Shown here in pieces: positions 44,935-53,419 of a stretch of DNA of 62,857 bases. This stretch comes from Bacteroidales bacterium (GTDB lineage: Bacteria; Bacteroidota; Bacteroidia; Bacteroidales; TTA-H9). Every line of letters starts with the position of its first letter. Position 1 is the stretch's first letter. The notes beneath the pieces are model-generated. The model was not told where the DNA came from and did no database searches. It saw nothing but the letters and a program-made list of their open reading frames with translations. The stretch is taken from positions 1-62,857 of the forward strand of contig JAQVCV010000019.1 in the NCBI GenBank assembly GCA_028689615.1. Direction: 5' to 3'. A program made the translations under genes and the position numbers.

Positions 44935-46452
44935 ATGGACGATATACTTTTACTTACCGAAAAGGTTAGAAATACGTTAATACTGGGAGAGAGCCATTTC
45001 AGGGAGTTTAAAACTGCACTCGAAGGACGACCAGAGAATAAAAAACCAAGACTGGTAAAGTCCATTTGTGCTGATATAGGTGAGGCTCTGGTCTCATTTG
45101 CAAATGCTGATGGCGGAGCAATTATTATTGGAGTTGAGGATGACGGTGCCATAACAGGTATTCCTCATTCTGAGGATGATATTCAAACCATGCTTAACGC
45201 TGTTAACACTCATGTTTATCATAACCAACAATTACCTTTAAATAACGCAAGTAAATTAGAGTTAGACGGCAAAATAGTATTGTATTTTTCTGTTAACAAA
45301 GGGACAGCCATGATCTATCAACTTCCTGATGGCAGGTGCGTACGCAGAAAGGACAGGTCAACAATGCCAGCTTCTGTTAACCAAATTCAATTCGAAAGAC
45401 AAGAAATTAAATCACGAGAATTTGACAGCCAATATGTAGATGGTGCATTAGTAACAGATTTGGATTTGAAACTATTGCAAGGCATAGCCGACCAATACAT
45501 AAAAGGATTAAGCGTAGAGAGATATTTGCAGCAAATCGGGTTGGCCGAATATGCTGCAAATGGCCTTCGACTCAAACGAGCAGCATTGTTACTCTTTGGT
45601 AACGACATAAACAGATGGCATCCACGGTGTCAGGTTAGATTTTTAAAAGTGAATGGAAATGTAATTCAACCAGCTCCCGATTATAATATTATTAGCGATG
45701 ACCTTGTTACTGGTAATATTTTTGAATTGGTAATAAAAGCTTGGGAACATTTAAGGTCTTATTTAGCCTATAAAACAGAATTTGGAGCAAACTCTCAATT
45801 TGAACAAAAGTATATTTATCCTGAAGATGCTGTCAGAGAAGCTATTCTAAACGCAATTGCTCATAGGGATTATAGCATTGCTAATGCTATAGAAATCTTT
45901 ATTTTTAACGACAGAATGGAAATAAAAAGCCCAGGAGCATTGCTTTCTACATTGACACTTAAAAACTTATATGAACTTGAGGGTTCTCATGAATCGAGAA
46001 ATTCATTAATCGCCAGAGTTTTAAGGGAAAACAGATTGATGAGAGAACTTGGTGAAGGGATGAAACGGATTTTCCACTTAATGCAAGAACAAGAGTTGGC
46101 CAGGCCAGAACTGTATTCAAACGGGCTTTGGTTTAGGGTTACACTTTTCAATAAAACGATGTTTAGCCCGAAAGAGGTTGAGTGGTTAAAGAATTTTGAC
46201 AAATTCAGTCTCACTAAAAGTCAAAAGCAAATCGTGTTACTTGGAATTGGAGACAAAGAAATCTCCCCCAATGATATTTTTAGAGCCCTTAATATAAGCA
46301 ATACTGAAACTGAGAAATTTACGATTGAAGTTACAACATTGATAGGATTAGGCATTCTTCATAGCTTCAGGACAAATATAGAAGCTAAGAAAATCGCATT
46401 GAAGACCAAAAAGAATAAAAAAGATATTCCAAGATATAAGGTTAAAATCTGA
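44935..46452 (+). CDS. AlbA_2 (Schlafen-like) domain protein with GHKL-type ATPase region
   Basis: A 505-residue protein. The N-terminus has an AlbA_2/Schlafen-type domain (SHFREFKTALEG, EALVSFANADGGAIIIGVEDDGAITGI) and the middle has an HATPase_c_4-like region (AILNAIAHRDYSIANAIEIFIFNDRMEIKSPG, LGEGMKRIF); the C-terminus looks like a winged helix. COG2865 members are called transcriptional regulators, and AlbA_2 domains also occur in phage-defence proteins. The DNA is much more AT-rich than both flanks, indicating acquisition. Confidence 0.85.
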   Translation: MDDILLLTEKVRNTLILGESHFREFKTALEGRPENKKPRLVKSICADIGEALVSFANADGGAIIIGVEDDGAITGIPHSEDDIQTMLNAVNTHVYHNQQLPLNNASKLELDGKIVLYFSVNKGTAMIYQLPDGRCVRRKDRSTMPASVNQIQFERQEIKSREFDSQYVDGALVTDLDLKLLQGIADQYIKGLSVERYLQQIGLAEYAANGLRLKRAALLLFGNDINRWHPRCQVRFLKVNGNVIQPAPDYNIISDDLVTGNIFELVIKAWEHLRSYLAYKTEFGANSQFEQKYIYPEDAVREAILNAIAHRDYSIANAIEIFIFNDRMEIKSPGALLSTLTLKNLYELEGSHESRNSLIARVLRENRLMRELGEGMKRIFHLMQEQELARPELYSNGLWFRVTLFNKTMFSPKEVEWLKNFDKFSLTKSQKQIVLLGIGDKEISPNDIFRALNISNTETEKFTIEVTTLIGLGILHSFRTNIEAKKIALKTKKNKKDIPRYKVKI

Positions 46453-46747
46453 TGGTATTGCCCAACGTTTAAACAGGCTGCCTTTACCCACGTATAACTA
46501 CCGGGGCATCGCGGAAAAGTTGGTATCGAGGACTTCGCTAAGGAGTTTTTGCGCATGCAAGCGGATTAATGACTCCCCCTTCTTCTGCAAGCAATTTGCC
46601 CCGTCACCCAAACCCTTTTCCGCCATCTCACGCCCACCTTGGTCCTCCAGAAAAGCCAACCGCCACTTCAGCAACCGGTCTTTGGCTGGCAGCAATCTAC
46701 CCGTGGTGATCACCAAACAGAACTGGCCTGTATCTCACCCTTGCAGC
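46453..46747. other. Intergenic region without a supported gene
   Basis: About 295 nt. Overlapping readings on both strands (46498-46828) show no family pattern. G+C rises back to the local level here, so the right border of the AT-rich insert lies near 46455-46480. Confidence 0.5.
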
Positions 46748-47242
46748 TCAATACAGGGCGATGTATTCCCAGGTGTTGCCTGTCCATGCCAGGAACCGTT
46801 CGAAGTCGGGCCGGCTGATGACCCATGAGGCGGTGTTGACCAGCGGGTGAAAGCTGATGGTTTGCACGTGGCGCAGGTTTTCGTCAACAAACAGGTGCAC
46901 GTGGTTCTGGTGGTCGTTGATAAGCCCGAACGGGGTTACCGAACCGGGTTGCACACCCAGGTACCGGGCCATACGCTCGGGCGAGGCAAAAGTGAGTTTC
47001 CCCTGCCTGAGCCTTTGCTCCAGATCGCGTATGACCAGATCGCGCGTGTGCTCTACCACCACCAGATAGTGACGGTTGCCCTTGTGGTTCCTGAAAAATA
47101 GATTTTTGCAGTGGGCCGCCTCGATGTCTTTCCAATAGAGCCGCGCCGTGGGGATGTCGGGCGCGGGCGGGTGAACATATTCGGTGTAAGAGATGTTTAG
47201 TGCCCTGAAAATTTCCGGAAGCGGTTGGCCTTTCGCGATCAT
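46748..47242 (-). CDS. YbaK/PrdX-type aminoacyl-tRNA deacylase domain protein
   Basis: A 164-residue single-domain editing enzyme: FRNHKGNRHYLVVVEH, KLTFASPERMARYLGVQPGSVTPFGLIND, HVHLFVDENL. These match PrdX/ProX-like proteins that hydrolyse mischarged tRNA such as Ala-tRNA(Pro). The start MIAKGQPLPEI (47242) is chosen because a promoter lies directly upstream (TTG-N19-TAGTTTTG); an ATG 26 codons earlier would precede the transcription start. Confidence 0.85.
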   Translation of the reverse strand: MIAKGQPLPEIFRALNISYTEYVHPPAPDIPTARLYWKDIEAAHCKNLFFRNHKGNRHYLVVVEHTRDLVIRDLEQRLRQGKLTFASPERMARYLGVQPGSVTPFGLINDHQNHVHLFVDENLRHVQTISFHPLVNTASWVISRPDFERFLAWTGNTWEYIALY

Positions 47243-47260
47243 TGCCTTGGGATTTTTATG

Positions 47261-47290
47261 CAAAACTACAGAATTCGGCACACCTGCCAA
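47261..47290 (-). promoter_or_regulatory. Promoter of the PrdX-like gene
   Basis: Minus strand TTG (47288-47290) and TAGTTTTG (47261-47268), spacing 19 nt, 19 nt before the chosen ATG. It decides the start codon. Confidence 0.7.
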
Positions 47291-47342
47291 ACCGTTGCGC
47301 CGGGTACCGAGGCGTGACAATGTGGCCGACTGGCGAAAAATT

Positions 47343-47365
47343 GGTACATTCGTTGCGAATGTGCC
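47343..47365. promoter_or_regulatory. Candidate metalloregulator operator of znuACB
   Basis: A 23-bp inverted repeat with 10-bp arms GGTACATTCG and CGAATGTGCC (one mismatch) around TTG. It contains a -7-like TACATTCG (47345-47352), so a bound repressor would block the promoter. It ends 23 nt before the znuA ATG. Confidence 0.6.
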
Positions 47366-47388
47366 GCGCCCTAAAAAATGTTTAATTC

Positions 47389-48276
47389 ATGAAACAGAGA
47401 AACATATTGCTTGCCGGTTTGGCAGTCGTGCTGATGCTGGGAAGTTGCCACCGTCCACAGTCCAATCAGGAGAAACCTTTGGTGGCTGTGAGCATTTTAC
47501 CGTTGAAATACCTTGTTGATAACCTGTCAGGCGGGTCTGTTGAAGCGTTGGTGATGCTGCCTCCCGGCACCGGTCACGAGTCGTACGACCCTTCGCCACG
47601 TCAGATGGCCGAACTGGCGAAAGCCCGTCTTTATCTCACTACAGGCCACACGGCTTTCGACGAAACCTGGCTCCCCAACCTTGCCGAACACAACCCTGCC
47701 ATGAAGGTGAAAGAGCTGACCGACGGGATCGATCTGATTGAAGGGGCTTGCAACCACAGTTCAGATCATGCCGGGGAACACCACCACGGGATCGACCCCC
47801 ACTTCTGGCTCTCACCACGCTCGTTCAGAACGATGGCAGCCACCACCCTCCACGAACTGGTTGCCCTGATGCCCGAACAGGCCGACAACTTCCGTCACCG
47901 CTACGATTCGCTGGCCGCCGTGATTGCCGCCACCGACACCCTGGCCACCCGCCAGTTCAGTCAACTTGCCAACCGCCGCTTCATGGTGTTTCATCCTGCC
48001 CTCACCTACTTTGCCCGCGATTACGGGTTGCAGCAGATTGCCATCGAGGCAGGAGGAAAAACTCCCGGCGCCTCCGACATCAGAAAACTGATTGACCAGG
48101 CCAGGGCCGACAGCATCCGCATTATTCTGGTACAGCGCGAATACGACACGGCCGTAGCCTCTTCGGTGGCCGGCGAAATTGGCGCCCGCACCACCAGATT
48201 CGACCCTATGGCCTACGACTGGCCTGAAAACATGAAACAAGTGATTGATGTGCTTGGTAAATCCTTACAGCCATGA
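47389..48276 (+). CDS. znuA: Metal ABC transporter substrate-binding lipoprotein (ZnuA-like)
   Basis: A 295-residue lipoprotein (lipobox VVLMLGSC) of the cluster A-I metal-binding family. Ligand candidates include GTGHESYDPSP, the His-rich loop CNHSSDHAGEHHHG, GIDPHFWLSP and MVFHPALTYFARDYG. The His-rich loop favours zinc over manganese. It delivers metal to the ZnuB/ZnuC transporter encoded immediately downstream (4-nt overlap). Confidence 0.88.
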   Translation: MKQRNILLAGLAVVLMLGSCHRPQSNQEKPLVAVSILPLKYLVDNLSGGSVEALVMLPPGTGHESYDPSPRQMAELAKARLYLTTGHTAFDETWLPNLAEHNPAMKVKELTDGIDLIEGACNHSSDHAGEHHHGIDPHFWLSPRSFRTMAATTLHELVALMPEQADNFRHRYDSLAAVIAATDTLATRQFSQLANRRFMVFHPALTYFARDYGLQQIAIEAGGKTPGASDIRKLIDQARADSIRIILVQREYDTAVASSVAGEIGARTTRFDPMAYDWPENMKQVIDVLGKSLQP

Positions 48277-49040
48277 GTCTGATTCCGGCAAAACCCCTGC
48301 TGAAGATCACCAGCCTTGATGCCGGCTACAACGGCACAAGGGTTCTGACCAACGTGAACCTTACCGTATGGCCCGGCGATTTCATCGGCATCATAGGTCC
48401 GAATGGCGGTGGCAAAACCACCCTGCTGAAAGTGATTACCGGACTTTTAAAACCCGCGTCGGGAACCGTGGAATACGGCGACAGGGTAGCGGGCAGGCAG
48501 CGAATTGGCTACATGCCTCAAACCCACCATTTCGATCGCAATTTCCCTATCCTGGTGAAGGATGTGGTGATGGCCGGTGCTCTCAATTCCCGTGGTTTGT
48601 TTGGCCGCGTGAAAAAAAGCGATGCCGCGCGGGCTGCTGAATTGATGAACCTCACCGGGATTAGCGGCCTGCAGCACCGCCCCATCGGCGAGCTATCGGG
48701 CGGCCAGGCCCAACGGGTCTTCCTCAGCCGTGCCCTGATGAGCGACCCGGTACTGCTCATCCTCGACGAGCCTGCAAACTTCGTGGATGCTGGTTTCGAA
48801 GCCGAACTCTACGAAATTCTGAAAGAACTCAACAAACGGCTGGCCATCATCATGGTGACCCACGACCTGGGAATCATCACCCCTTACGTGAAGACCATTG
48901 CCTGCGTCAACGGCGACCTCCACTACCACCCGTCGTCGGAGATTACCCAGGATTTGCTGGCATCCTACCGCTGTCCCATCGAGCTCATCACCCACGGAAC
49001 CGTGCCACACCGCGTTCTGCAAAACCACACAAAATCCTGA
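48273..49040 (+). CDS. znuC: Metal ABC transporter ATP-binding protein
   Basis: A 255-residue ABC ATPase: Walker A GPNGGGKTTL, Q-loop MPQTHH, signature LSGGQAQR, Walker B VLLILDEP and H-loop TH. It powers metal import by the ZnuA/ZnuB system. Overlaps znuA by 4 nt and ends one base before the permease start. Confidence 0.93.
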   Translation: MSLIPAKPLLKITSLDAGYNGTRVLTNVNLTVWPGDFIGIIGPNGGGKTTLLKVITGLLKPASGTVEYGDRVAGRQRIGYMPQTHHFDRNFPILVKDVVMAGALNSRGLFGRVKKSDAARAAELMNLTGISGLQHRPIGELSGGQAQRVFLSRALMSDPVLLILDEPANFVDAGFEAELYEILKELNKRLAIIMVTHDLGIITPYVKTIACVNGDLHYHPSSEITQDLLASYRCPIELITHGTVPHRVLQNHTKS

Positions 49041-49041
49041 C

Positions 49042-49884
49042 ATGCTCACCGACCTTTTTCAATACACTTTTTTCACCAACGCGCTGGAGGCATCGCTGCT
49101 TATCAGCATCCTGTGCGGGCTTGCCGGCACGTGGATCGTGGCCCGCCGGTTGGTTTTTATTGCCGGCGGCATCACCCACGCCTCGTTTGGCGGCATCGGG
49201 CTGGGTTATTTCCTGGGATTGAACCCGCTGATAGGTGCAGCCGTGTTCGCGGTGGCTTCGGCCAACGGCATGTTGTTCGCCACACGCAAGGGAAACCTTC
49301 GCGAAGATTCCGCTATTGGCATCTTGTGGTCGCTGGGAATGGCTTTGGGTGTTCTGTTTATTTTTCTTACCCCCGGATATGCCCCCAACCTGATGACCTA
49401 TTTGTTTGGCAGCCTCCTCACGGTAGGTTTGGCAGAACTCAACCTGATGTGGTTGCTCGCGGGGGTGGTTGTAGTCTTTTTCGCCTTGTTTTACAGGGTG
49501 ATCCTCACCATCGCCTTCGACGAGAGCCACGCCCGCACCATGCGACTGCCTGTTGACGTGGTCAACTACGCCCTGATGACCCTCATTGCTTTGGTAATCG
49601 TTCTGAGCATACGTGTTTCGGGAATTATTCTTGTGATTTCGTTTCTTACCATCCCGCAGAGCACAGCCAACCTCTTCGCCCGTAGTTTCAAACAGATTAT
49701 GTATGCATCGGTAGGCATCAGCCTCTTCACCTCGGTAGGCGGACTCTACCTGAGCTATTGGCTCAACGTGCCGTCGGGAGCAACCATTATCGTGGTAATG
49801 GTTGTGGTGTTTTTGATTGCCCGGTTGTTCGCCGGATTGGGGAAATTAAGAAAATCAGGAGAGAAAAAAACGGCAGCCCTGTAA
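49042..49884 (+). CDS. znuB: Metal ABC transporter permease
   Basis: A 280-residue ABC-3 family permease with about eight TM helices, starting MLTDLFQYTFFTNALEASLL at 49042; GGITHASFGGIGLGYFLG is the family signature. A longer open frame begins at 48898 inside znuC but the start after the znuC stop fits the family. Its last 13 nt overlap the 3' end of rnpB on the other strand. Confidence 0.92.
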   Translation: MLTDLFQYTFFTNALEASLLISILCGLAGTWIVARRLVFIAGGITHASFGGIGLGYFLGLNPLIGAAVFAVASANGMLFATRKGNLREDSAIGILWSLGMALGVLFIFLTPGYAPNLMTYLFGSLLTVGLAELNLMWLLAGVVVVFFALFYRVILTIAFDESHARTMRLPVDVVNYALMTLIALVIVLSIRVSGIILVISFLTIPQSTANLFARSFKQIMYASVGISLFTSVGGLYLSYWLNVPSGATIIVVMVVVFLIARLFAGLGKLRKSGEKKTAAL

Positions 49885-50254
49885 GCGGGATTCTGTTCCC
49901 TGACGAATCAGGGCTTCTATCATTTATCTGGGATGCCGGTCACCCGACACCTCTATCGGCCTACCCTCCGGGCTCGGGCGAGCAACCCTCCCGACTGCGC
50001 CTGGGCGCAACCATCCCCGGTTTATTTGGCCTTTCAACCCCTGAGGTTTACCCCCGGCCTGTGTCGCCACCTGCCGTCGTGAGCTCTTACCTCACGTTTT
50101 CACCCTTATCCCGTGCACGACGAGACGGTTCTTTTCTGTGGCACTGGCTGTTACCGCTTGCGCGGCACCTTCCCGTTAGGAAGCAGGGCGCTCTGCGTTG
50201 TCCCGACTTTCCTCCCCAACCCTCACGGGTCAAGGCGATAGAACGGGCTGCCGT
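49872..50254 (-). ncRNA. rnpB: RNase P RNA (bacterial type A)
   Basis: Read on the minus strand from 50253: GGCAGCCC pairs with GGGCTGCC at 49873-49880 (P1 helix). The conserved core is clear: GAGGAAAGTCGGGACA near the 5' end, AGGGTGAAAACGTGAGG and TAAGAGCTCACG in the middle, and GATAAATGATAGAAGCC with ACAGAATCCCGCTTACAG at the 3' end. It is the ribozyme that matures tRNA 5' ends. A T7 run (49863-49869) follows P1 and probably ends transcription. A 195-codon ORF on the plus strand across it is spurious. Confidence 0.97.
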
Positions 50255-50288
50255 AGTTTCTTTCCCGATGTCAAAGAACTTGTTTCTC

Positions 50289-50338
50289 GTTTCTGGTTTC
50301 TGGTTTCTGGTTTCTGGTTTCTGGTTTCTGGTTTCTGG
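50289..50338. repeat. Heptamer tandem repeat GTTTCTG, about 7 copies
   Basis: Seven exact GTTTCTG units, 35 nt upstream of the rnpB 5' end (minus strand reads CCAGAAA repeats). Confidence 0.95.
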
Positions 50339-50393
50339 CGACTGAGCGATTCCGATAGCCCCGATAGCTATTGGGGGAAGAAGTCCTGATTCC

Positions 50394-50455
50394 AACTAAC
50401 CACTAACCACTAACCACTACCCACTAACCACTACCCACTAACCACTAACCACTAC
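50394..50455. repeat. Heptamer tandem repeat TAACCAC/TACCCAC, about 8-9 copies
   Basis: Eight to nine units alternating TAACCAC with TACCCAC, ending at the stop codon of the Smr gene. A different heptamer from the array 55 nt to the left. Confidence 0.93.
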
Positions 50456-51591
50456 AACTCCTTCTGATGGGTGATCATCACATCCATGGCTCCGGTGCCG
50501 TATTGCTGAATGGGTGCGGGTTGGAAATAGACCTGGGGGTAATCTTTCAGTTTCTCGCGGATGGCATTTCGCAACACGCCGGCGCCAATCCCGTGAATGA
50601 AGGTGACTTTGTAGTAATTGTCGGCGATGGCACTCTCCAGACACTTCTCGAAGTAGCTGAGTTGCAAGCGCAACATTTCCGAAGGGTCGAGCTCTTTGTG
50701 ATCTTCCACCATGGCCTCGATGTGCAGATCGACCAGGGCTTCGCGATGAGCCGTGCGGTGCCGGGTGATGTAGGAAACAGCCTCGGCCTGACGGGCTTTA
50801 ACCGGTTCGGGTTCGGAGGGGGCTTGATACTTCTCGGCGGGTTCGCCTTTCACGCCAACAGGAACGAGCGATTCGAGCCTGGCCAGTTCATACACAAACG
50901 ATCGCCCTTCGACGAAGTGGTAATCGCGGAAACTGTCTTCGTGCAGCAACTTCACCGAGGGGACCTTATACTCCACGCTCACGGGATTGTACAAGTCGCG
51001 GGGTTTGTCGGGATGCACCATCAGTTGCACCACGCCATCGCCCCAGAGCGACATTCGGTCGCGGGGAACGCTTTCGAGGTGGATCATGGCCAGCGGGGGT
51101 ACCGAGCCGTAATCAACGCCACGCCAGGTACCCTTCAGGGTTTTGATAAAGAGTGAGAAGAGGATGTCGTGGTCGGTGAAGTTAACCAGAAAAACATCCA
51201 CCTGACCTGTAATGAGCCATCGCTGGTCTTGTGGAACGAAGGCCAGGTAGAATCCTGGCGGGTTGGCCGCTTTGCGGTAGCCTGAGGCCAAAGGCATGAT
51301 GCGGTCTGAATCGTCGGCAGCAACTGCATCAGCAACCGGGGCGGGCTCAGGAGCCGGGGCGGCTTTCTCTTTTTCGGGAGCAGCCTGAGGCTTGGGTTTG
51401 CGCTCGTCGGTGAAAAAACGGGCCGCTGCCCCCCCGGGTTCTCCAATACGCACCAGGTCGTTAACCGGTGTAGGGATGTCGAAGCCGTCGTCGATAGCCA
51501 CGTTCACCATCGAGGGGCTCAGAATTTTGCTCACCACGCCACCTCCCGGCGAACTCAGGAACCTGACGCGGTCGCCTATATTAAATTTCAT
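50452..51591 (-). CDS. DUF2027 / Smr domain protein
   Basis: A 379-residue protein. The N-terminal domain (FNIGDRVRFLSSPGGGVVSK) is DUF2027, a Bacteroidota partner of Smr; a Pro/Ala/Glu-rich linker (about 75-95) and a middle beta domain follow; the C-terminal Smr domain has FIHGIGAGVLRNAIREKL. Smr domains are nucleases acting on branched DNA or on RNA. Start at MKFNIGDRV (51591), just behind the TACCTTTG box; a TTG seven codons earlier overlaps that box. Confidence 0.88.
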   Translation of the reverse strand: MKFNIGDRVRFLSSPGGGVVSKILSPSMVNVAIDDGFDIPTPVNDLVRIGEPGGAAARFFTDERKPKPQAAPEKEKAAPAPEPAPVADAVAADDSDRIMPLASGYRKAANPPGFYLAFVPQDQRWLITGQVDVFLVNFTDHDILFSLFIKTLKGTWRGVDYGSVPPLAMIHLESVPRDRMSLWGDGVVQLMVHPDKPRDLYNPVSVEYKVPSVKLLHEDSFRDYHFVEGRSFVYELARLESLVPVGVKGEPAEKYQAPSEPEPVKARQAEAVSYITRHRTAHREALVDLHIEAMVEDHKELDPSEMLRLQLSYFEKCLESAIADNYYKVTFIHGIGAGVLRNAIREKLKDYPQVYFQPAPIQQYGTGAMDVMITHQKEL

Positions 51592-51609
51592 AATTTTAAT
51601 TTTAGACGG

Positions 51610-51617
51610 CAAAGGTA
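51610..51617 (-). promoter_or_regulatory. -7 box (TACCTTTG) for the DUF2027-Smr gene
   Basis: Minus-strand TACCTTTG 18 nt ahead of the ATG at 51591; no TTG at normal spacing. Confidence 0.5.
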
Positions 51618-51680
51618 CTCATTTCCCCTCTGTCACGCGCTGAACCAACTGCTGCTGCAACAAATATGCACCACAATTGC

Positions 51681-51688
51681 TAACTTTG
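51681..51688 (+). promoter_or_regulatory. -7 box (TAACTTTG) for the pentapeptide-repeat gene
   Basis: TAACTTTG 23 nt before the ATG at 51712. The divergent Smr box is 63 nt to the left. Confidence 0.55.
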
Positions 51689-51711
51689 CAAACAGAAACA
51701 CAGAGTGTCAA

Positions 51712-52263
51712 ATGATTAAAAATCAATCTTTCGATAGTGCCTCATGGCCTCCTGCCGAGGTCGAGTTCGAGCATTGCACTTTTTCGGGGTTGCACCTGGC
51801 CGATACCAATTTCTCAGAAATGGAGTTCAGCCATTGCCTTTTTCAGGGTTGCGATCTTTCGATGATAAAACTTAAAGGAACCGTATTTCACGATGTTCGG
51901 TTCGTGCAGTGCAAATTATTGGGTGCCGACTTCAGGATGGTATCAAGGTTTCTCTTCACCGTAATGTTTCAAGAAACGGTACTCGATTACGCCATCTTCG
52001 AAAAAAACCTGCTGAAAAATACCCTCTTTCGAGGATGCATGATACGTGAGGCCACCTTTGCCGAGTGCGATCTCACCTCGGCACTATTCAGCGATTGCAA
52101 TCTGGGGGGAACCCAATTTGACAAGTGCAACCTTTCGGAAGCTGATTTCAGTTCAGCTTCAGAATATACCATCAATCCCACCCGCAACAGGATGAAAGGG
52201 GCACGTTTCTCAACCACGGGGATTGGTGGTCTTCTAAAAGAATTCGGGATCGAGCTGGATTAA
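51712..52263 (+). CDS. Pentapeptide-repeat protein
   Basis: A 183-residue protein made of A(D/N)LxF-type repeats (LHLADTNFSEMEFSHCLFQG, CDLTSALFSDCNLGGTQFDKCNLSEADFS), which fold as a right-handed square beta helix. It ends ARFSTTGIGGLLKEFGIELD. Some relatives (Qnr, MfpA) mimic DNA and protect gyrase, but most have unknown roles; nothing here assigns it. Four-nt overlap with the convergent gene. Confidence 0.9.
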   Translation: MIKNQSFDSASWPPAEVEFEHCTFSGLHLADTNFSEMEFSHCLFQGCDLSMIKLKGTVFHDVRFVQCKLLGADFRMVSRFLFTVMFQETVLDYAIFEKNLLKNTLFRGCMIREATFAECDLTSALFSDCNLGGTQFDKCNLSEADFSSASEYTINPTRNRMKGARFSTTGIGGLLKEFGIELD

Positions 52264-53147
52264 GCTTTGCTTTCGTACTCGTAGTCGAGCGAGAAAAACC
52301 TGACCACATCATACGAACGATCGTATTGCATACCCAGGGTGCGATCGGGGCGGCCGTCGGGATGAAAAGCAAAATTGAGTTGCTCAAGGATTTGTCCCTC
52401 TTTGTTGGATTTTTTGCGTGCGATTTCACGTCCTTCGCCATCGTGTTCCGATTCAACAAGAATCACTCCCTGAATGGTTTCGGAGGTTTCTTTTACTACC
52501 TGCCCGGCATATTCCCATGAAGAGCGGGCCACCAGATTGCCTTCGGCGTCATAGGATCGCTGTACCAGAAGTCGGCCCTGTTCGTCGAATTCACCCGATA
52601 CCTTACCGGGAATTTCGCCTGCTTCGGTGATGGATTCGACCCGAAGCCCCTTATCGTTGTAACGATAGCGAAAAGCCTCAGTCACTTCACCCTCCTGGTT
52701 GGTTTCGGTCACAGCAACCAAAAAATCCCCCTCGTATTCATACACCCTCAACTGGCTTGTACCCTCCTCCTCGTCGATGAGTCTTCGTTTCGCCACACGA
52801 CCTTGTTCGTCGTATTCGTAAGTGGTGGTCATTTCAGAGCCATCGGCGAATACCATGACGGTTTCAAGAGGTTGACCCTGCTGGTTGTAGGTAAATCGTT
52901 GCAGTTCGGTAAAATTGTTGAGAAGATCGGTGATGGAGGTCTCTGCCAGCTTGTTTCCATCGTATTGATTGCGGGTGAGTTGCTCAGGGTGACCCTGGTC
53001 GTTGCAAAGGGTCTCCTCAACCAGGTTTCCTTCCGCATCGTAGATCGATTCCGACAACATATGGCGACGAACCTGGTTCTCGGGAGAAAGGTCTTCGTTG
53101 CGATAAAGGGTCTGATATACACGGCGATAATTCAAATTCAGGCTCAT
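52260..53147 (-). CDS. YD-repeat (RHS-like) beta-rich protein, cytoplasmic
   Basis: A 295-residue protein consisting of about twelve imperfect repeats of the form Y-x-x-x-G-x-L-V-x-x (YDAEGNLVEETL, YDEQGRVAKRRL, FDEQGRLLVQRS). RHS/YD repeats usually belong to large secreted shells; this one is short and has no signal peptide or toxin tip. Highly acidic. Its function is not known. A -7 box lies at 53176-53183. Confidence 0.65.
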   Translation of the reverse strand: MSLNLNYRRVYQTLYRNEDLSPENQVRRHMLSESIYDAEGNLVEETLCNDQGHPEQLTRNQYDGNKLAETSITDLLNNFTELQRFTYNQQGQPLETVMVFADGSEMTTTYEYDEQGRVAKRRLIDEEEGTSQLRVYEYEGDFLVAVTETNQEGEVTEAFRYRYNDKGLRVESITEAGEIPGKVSGEFDEQGRLLVQRSYDAEGNLVARSSWEYAGQVVKETSETIQGVILVESEHDGEGREIARKKSNKEGQILEQLNFAFHPDGRPDRTLGMQYDRSYDVVRFFSLDYEYESKA

Positions 53148-53175
53148 AAAGCATGGGTCGTTAAAATGTTGGGGG

Positions 53176-53183
53176 CAAAAGTA
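53176..53183 (-). promoter_or_regulatory. -7 box (TACTTTTG) for the YD-repeat gene
   Basis: Minus-strand TACTTTTG 28 nt before the ATG at 53147. Confidence 0.45.
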
Positions 53184-53349
53184 GGGAATTGCGACGAATC
53201 TGATAAACCGATCACGCTGTTGACACAGAAAGGGAAGAATCCACCCGGTTATCCTGTTTTCAAATTACCGGATACAACCTGAGGTGGCAGTCAAGGGTCT
53301 GAGAACAGCATAACAGAGAGAAACCAATTGGAAAATATATCCTAAATGC

Positions 53350-53379
53350 TTGTATAACCAATTGAAATCTTTACCTTTG
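53350..53379 (+). promoter_or_regulatory. Promoter of the DUF4907 / giant surface protein operon
   Basis: TTG (53350-53352) and TACCTTTG (53372-53379), spacing 19 nt, 40 nt before the chosen ATG at 53420. No other promoter is apparent before the giant gene. Confidence 0.7.
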
Positions 53380-53419
53380 AACTGTTTTGTTGACACGTGT
53401 AACCTATTGTCGGAACCTG

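Noticed and set aside
46453-46530. Integron attC site after the AlbA_2 gene (GCCCAAC present)
   Set aside because: A matching GTTRRRY box at the expected distance is absent and no second site is seen upstream.
46498-46828. Overlapping ORFs on both strands after the AlbA_2 gene
   Set aside because: No recognisable domains and partly inside the PrdX gene on the other strand.
49758-50345. 195-codon plus-strand ORF
   Set aside because: It runs through the rnpB gene and its frame is explained by structured RNA sequence.
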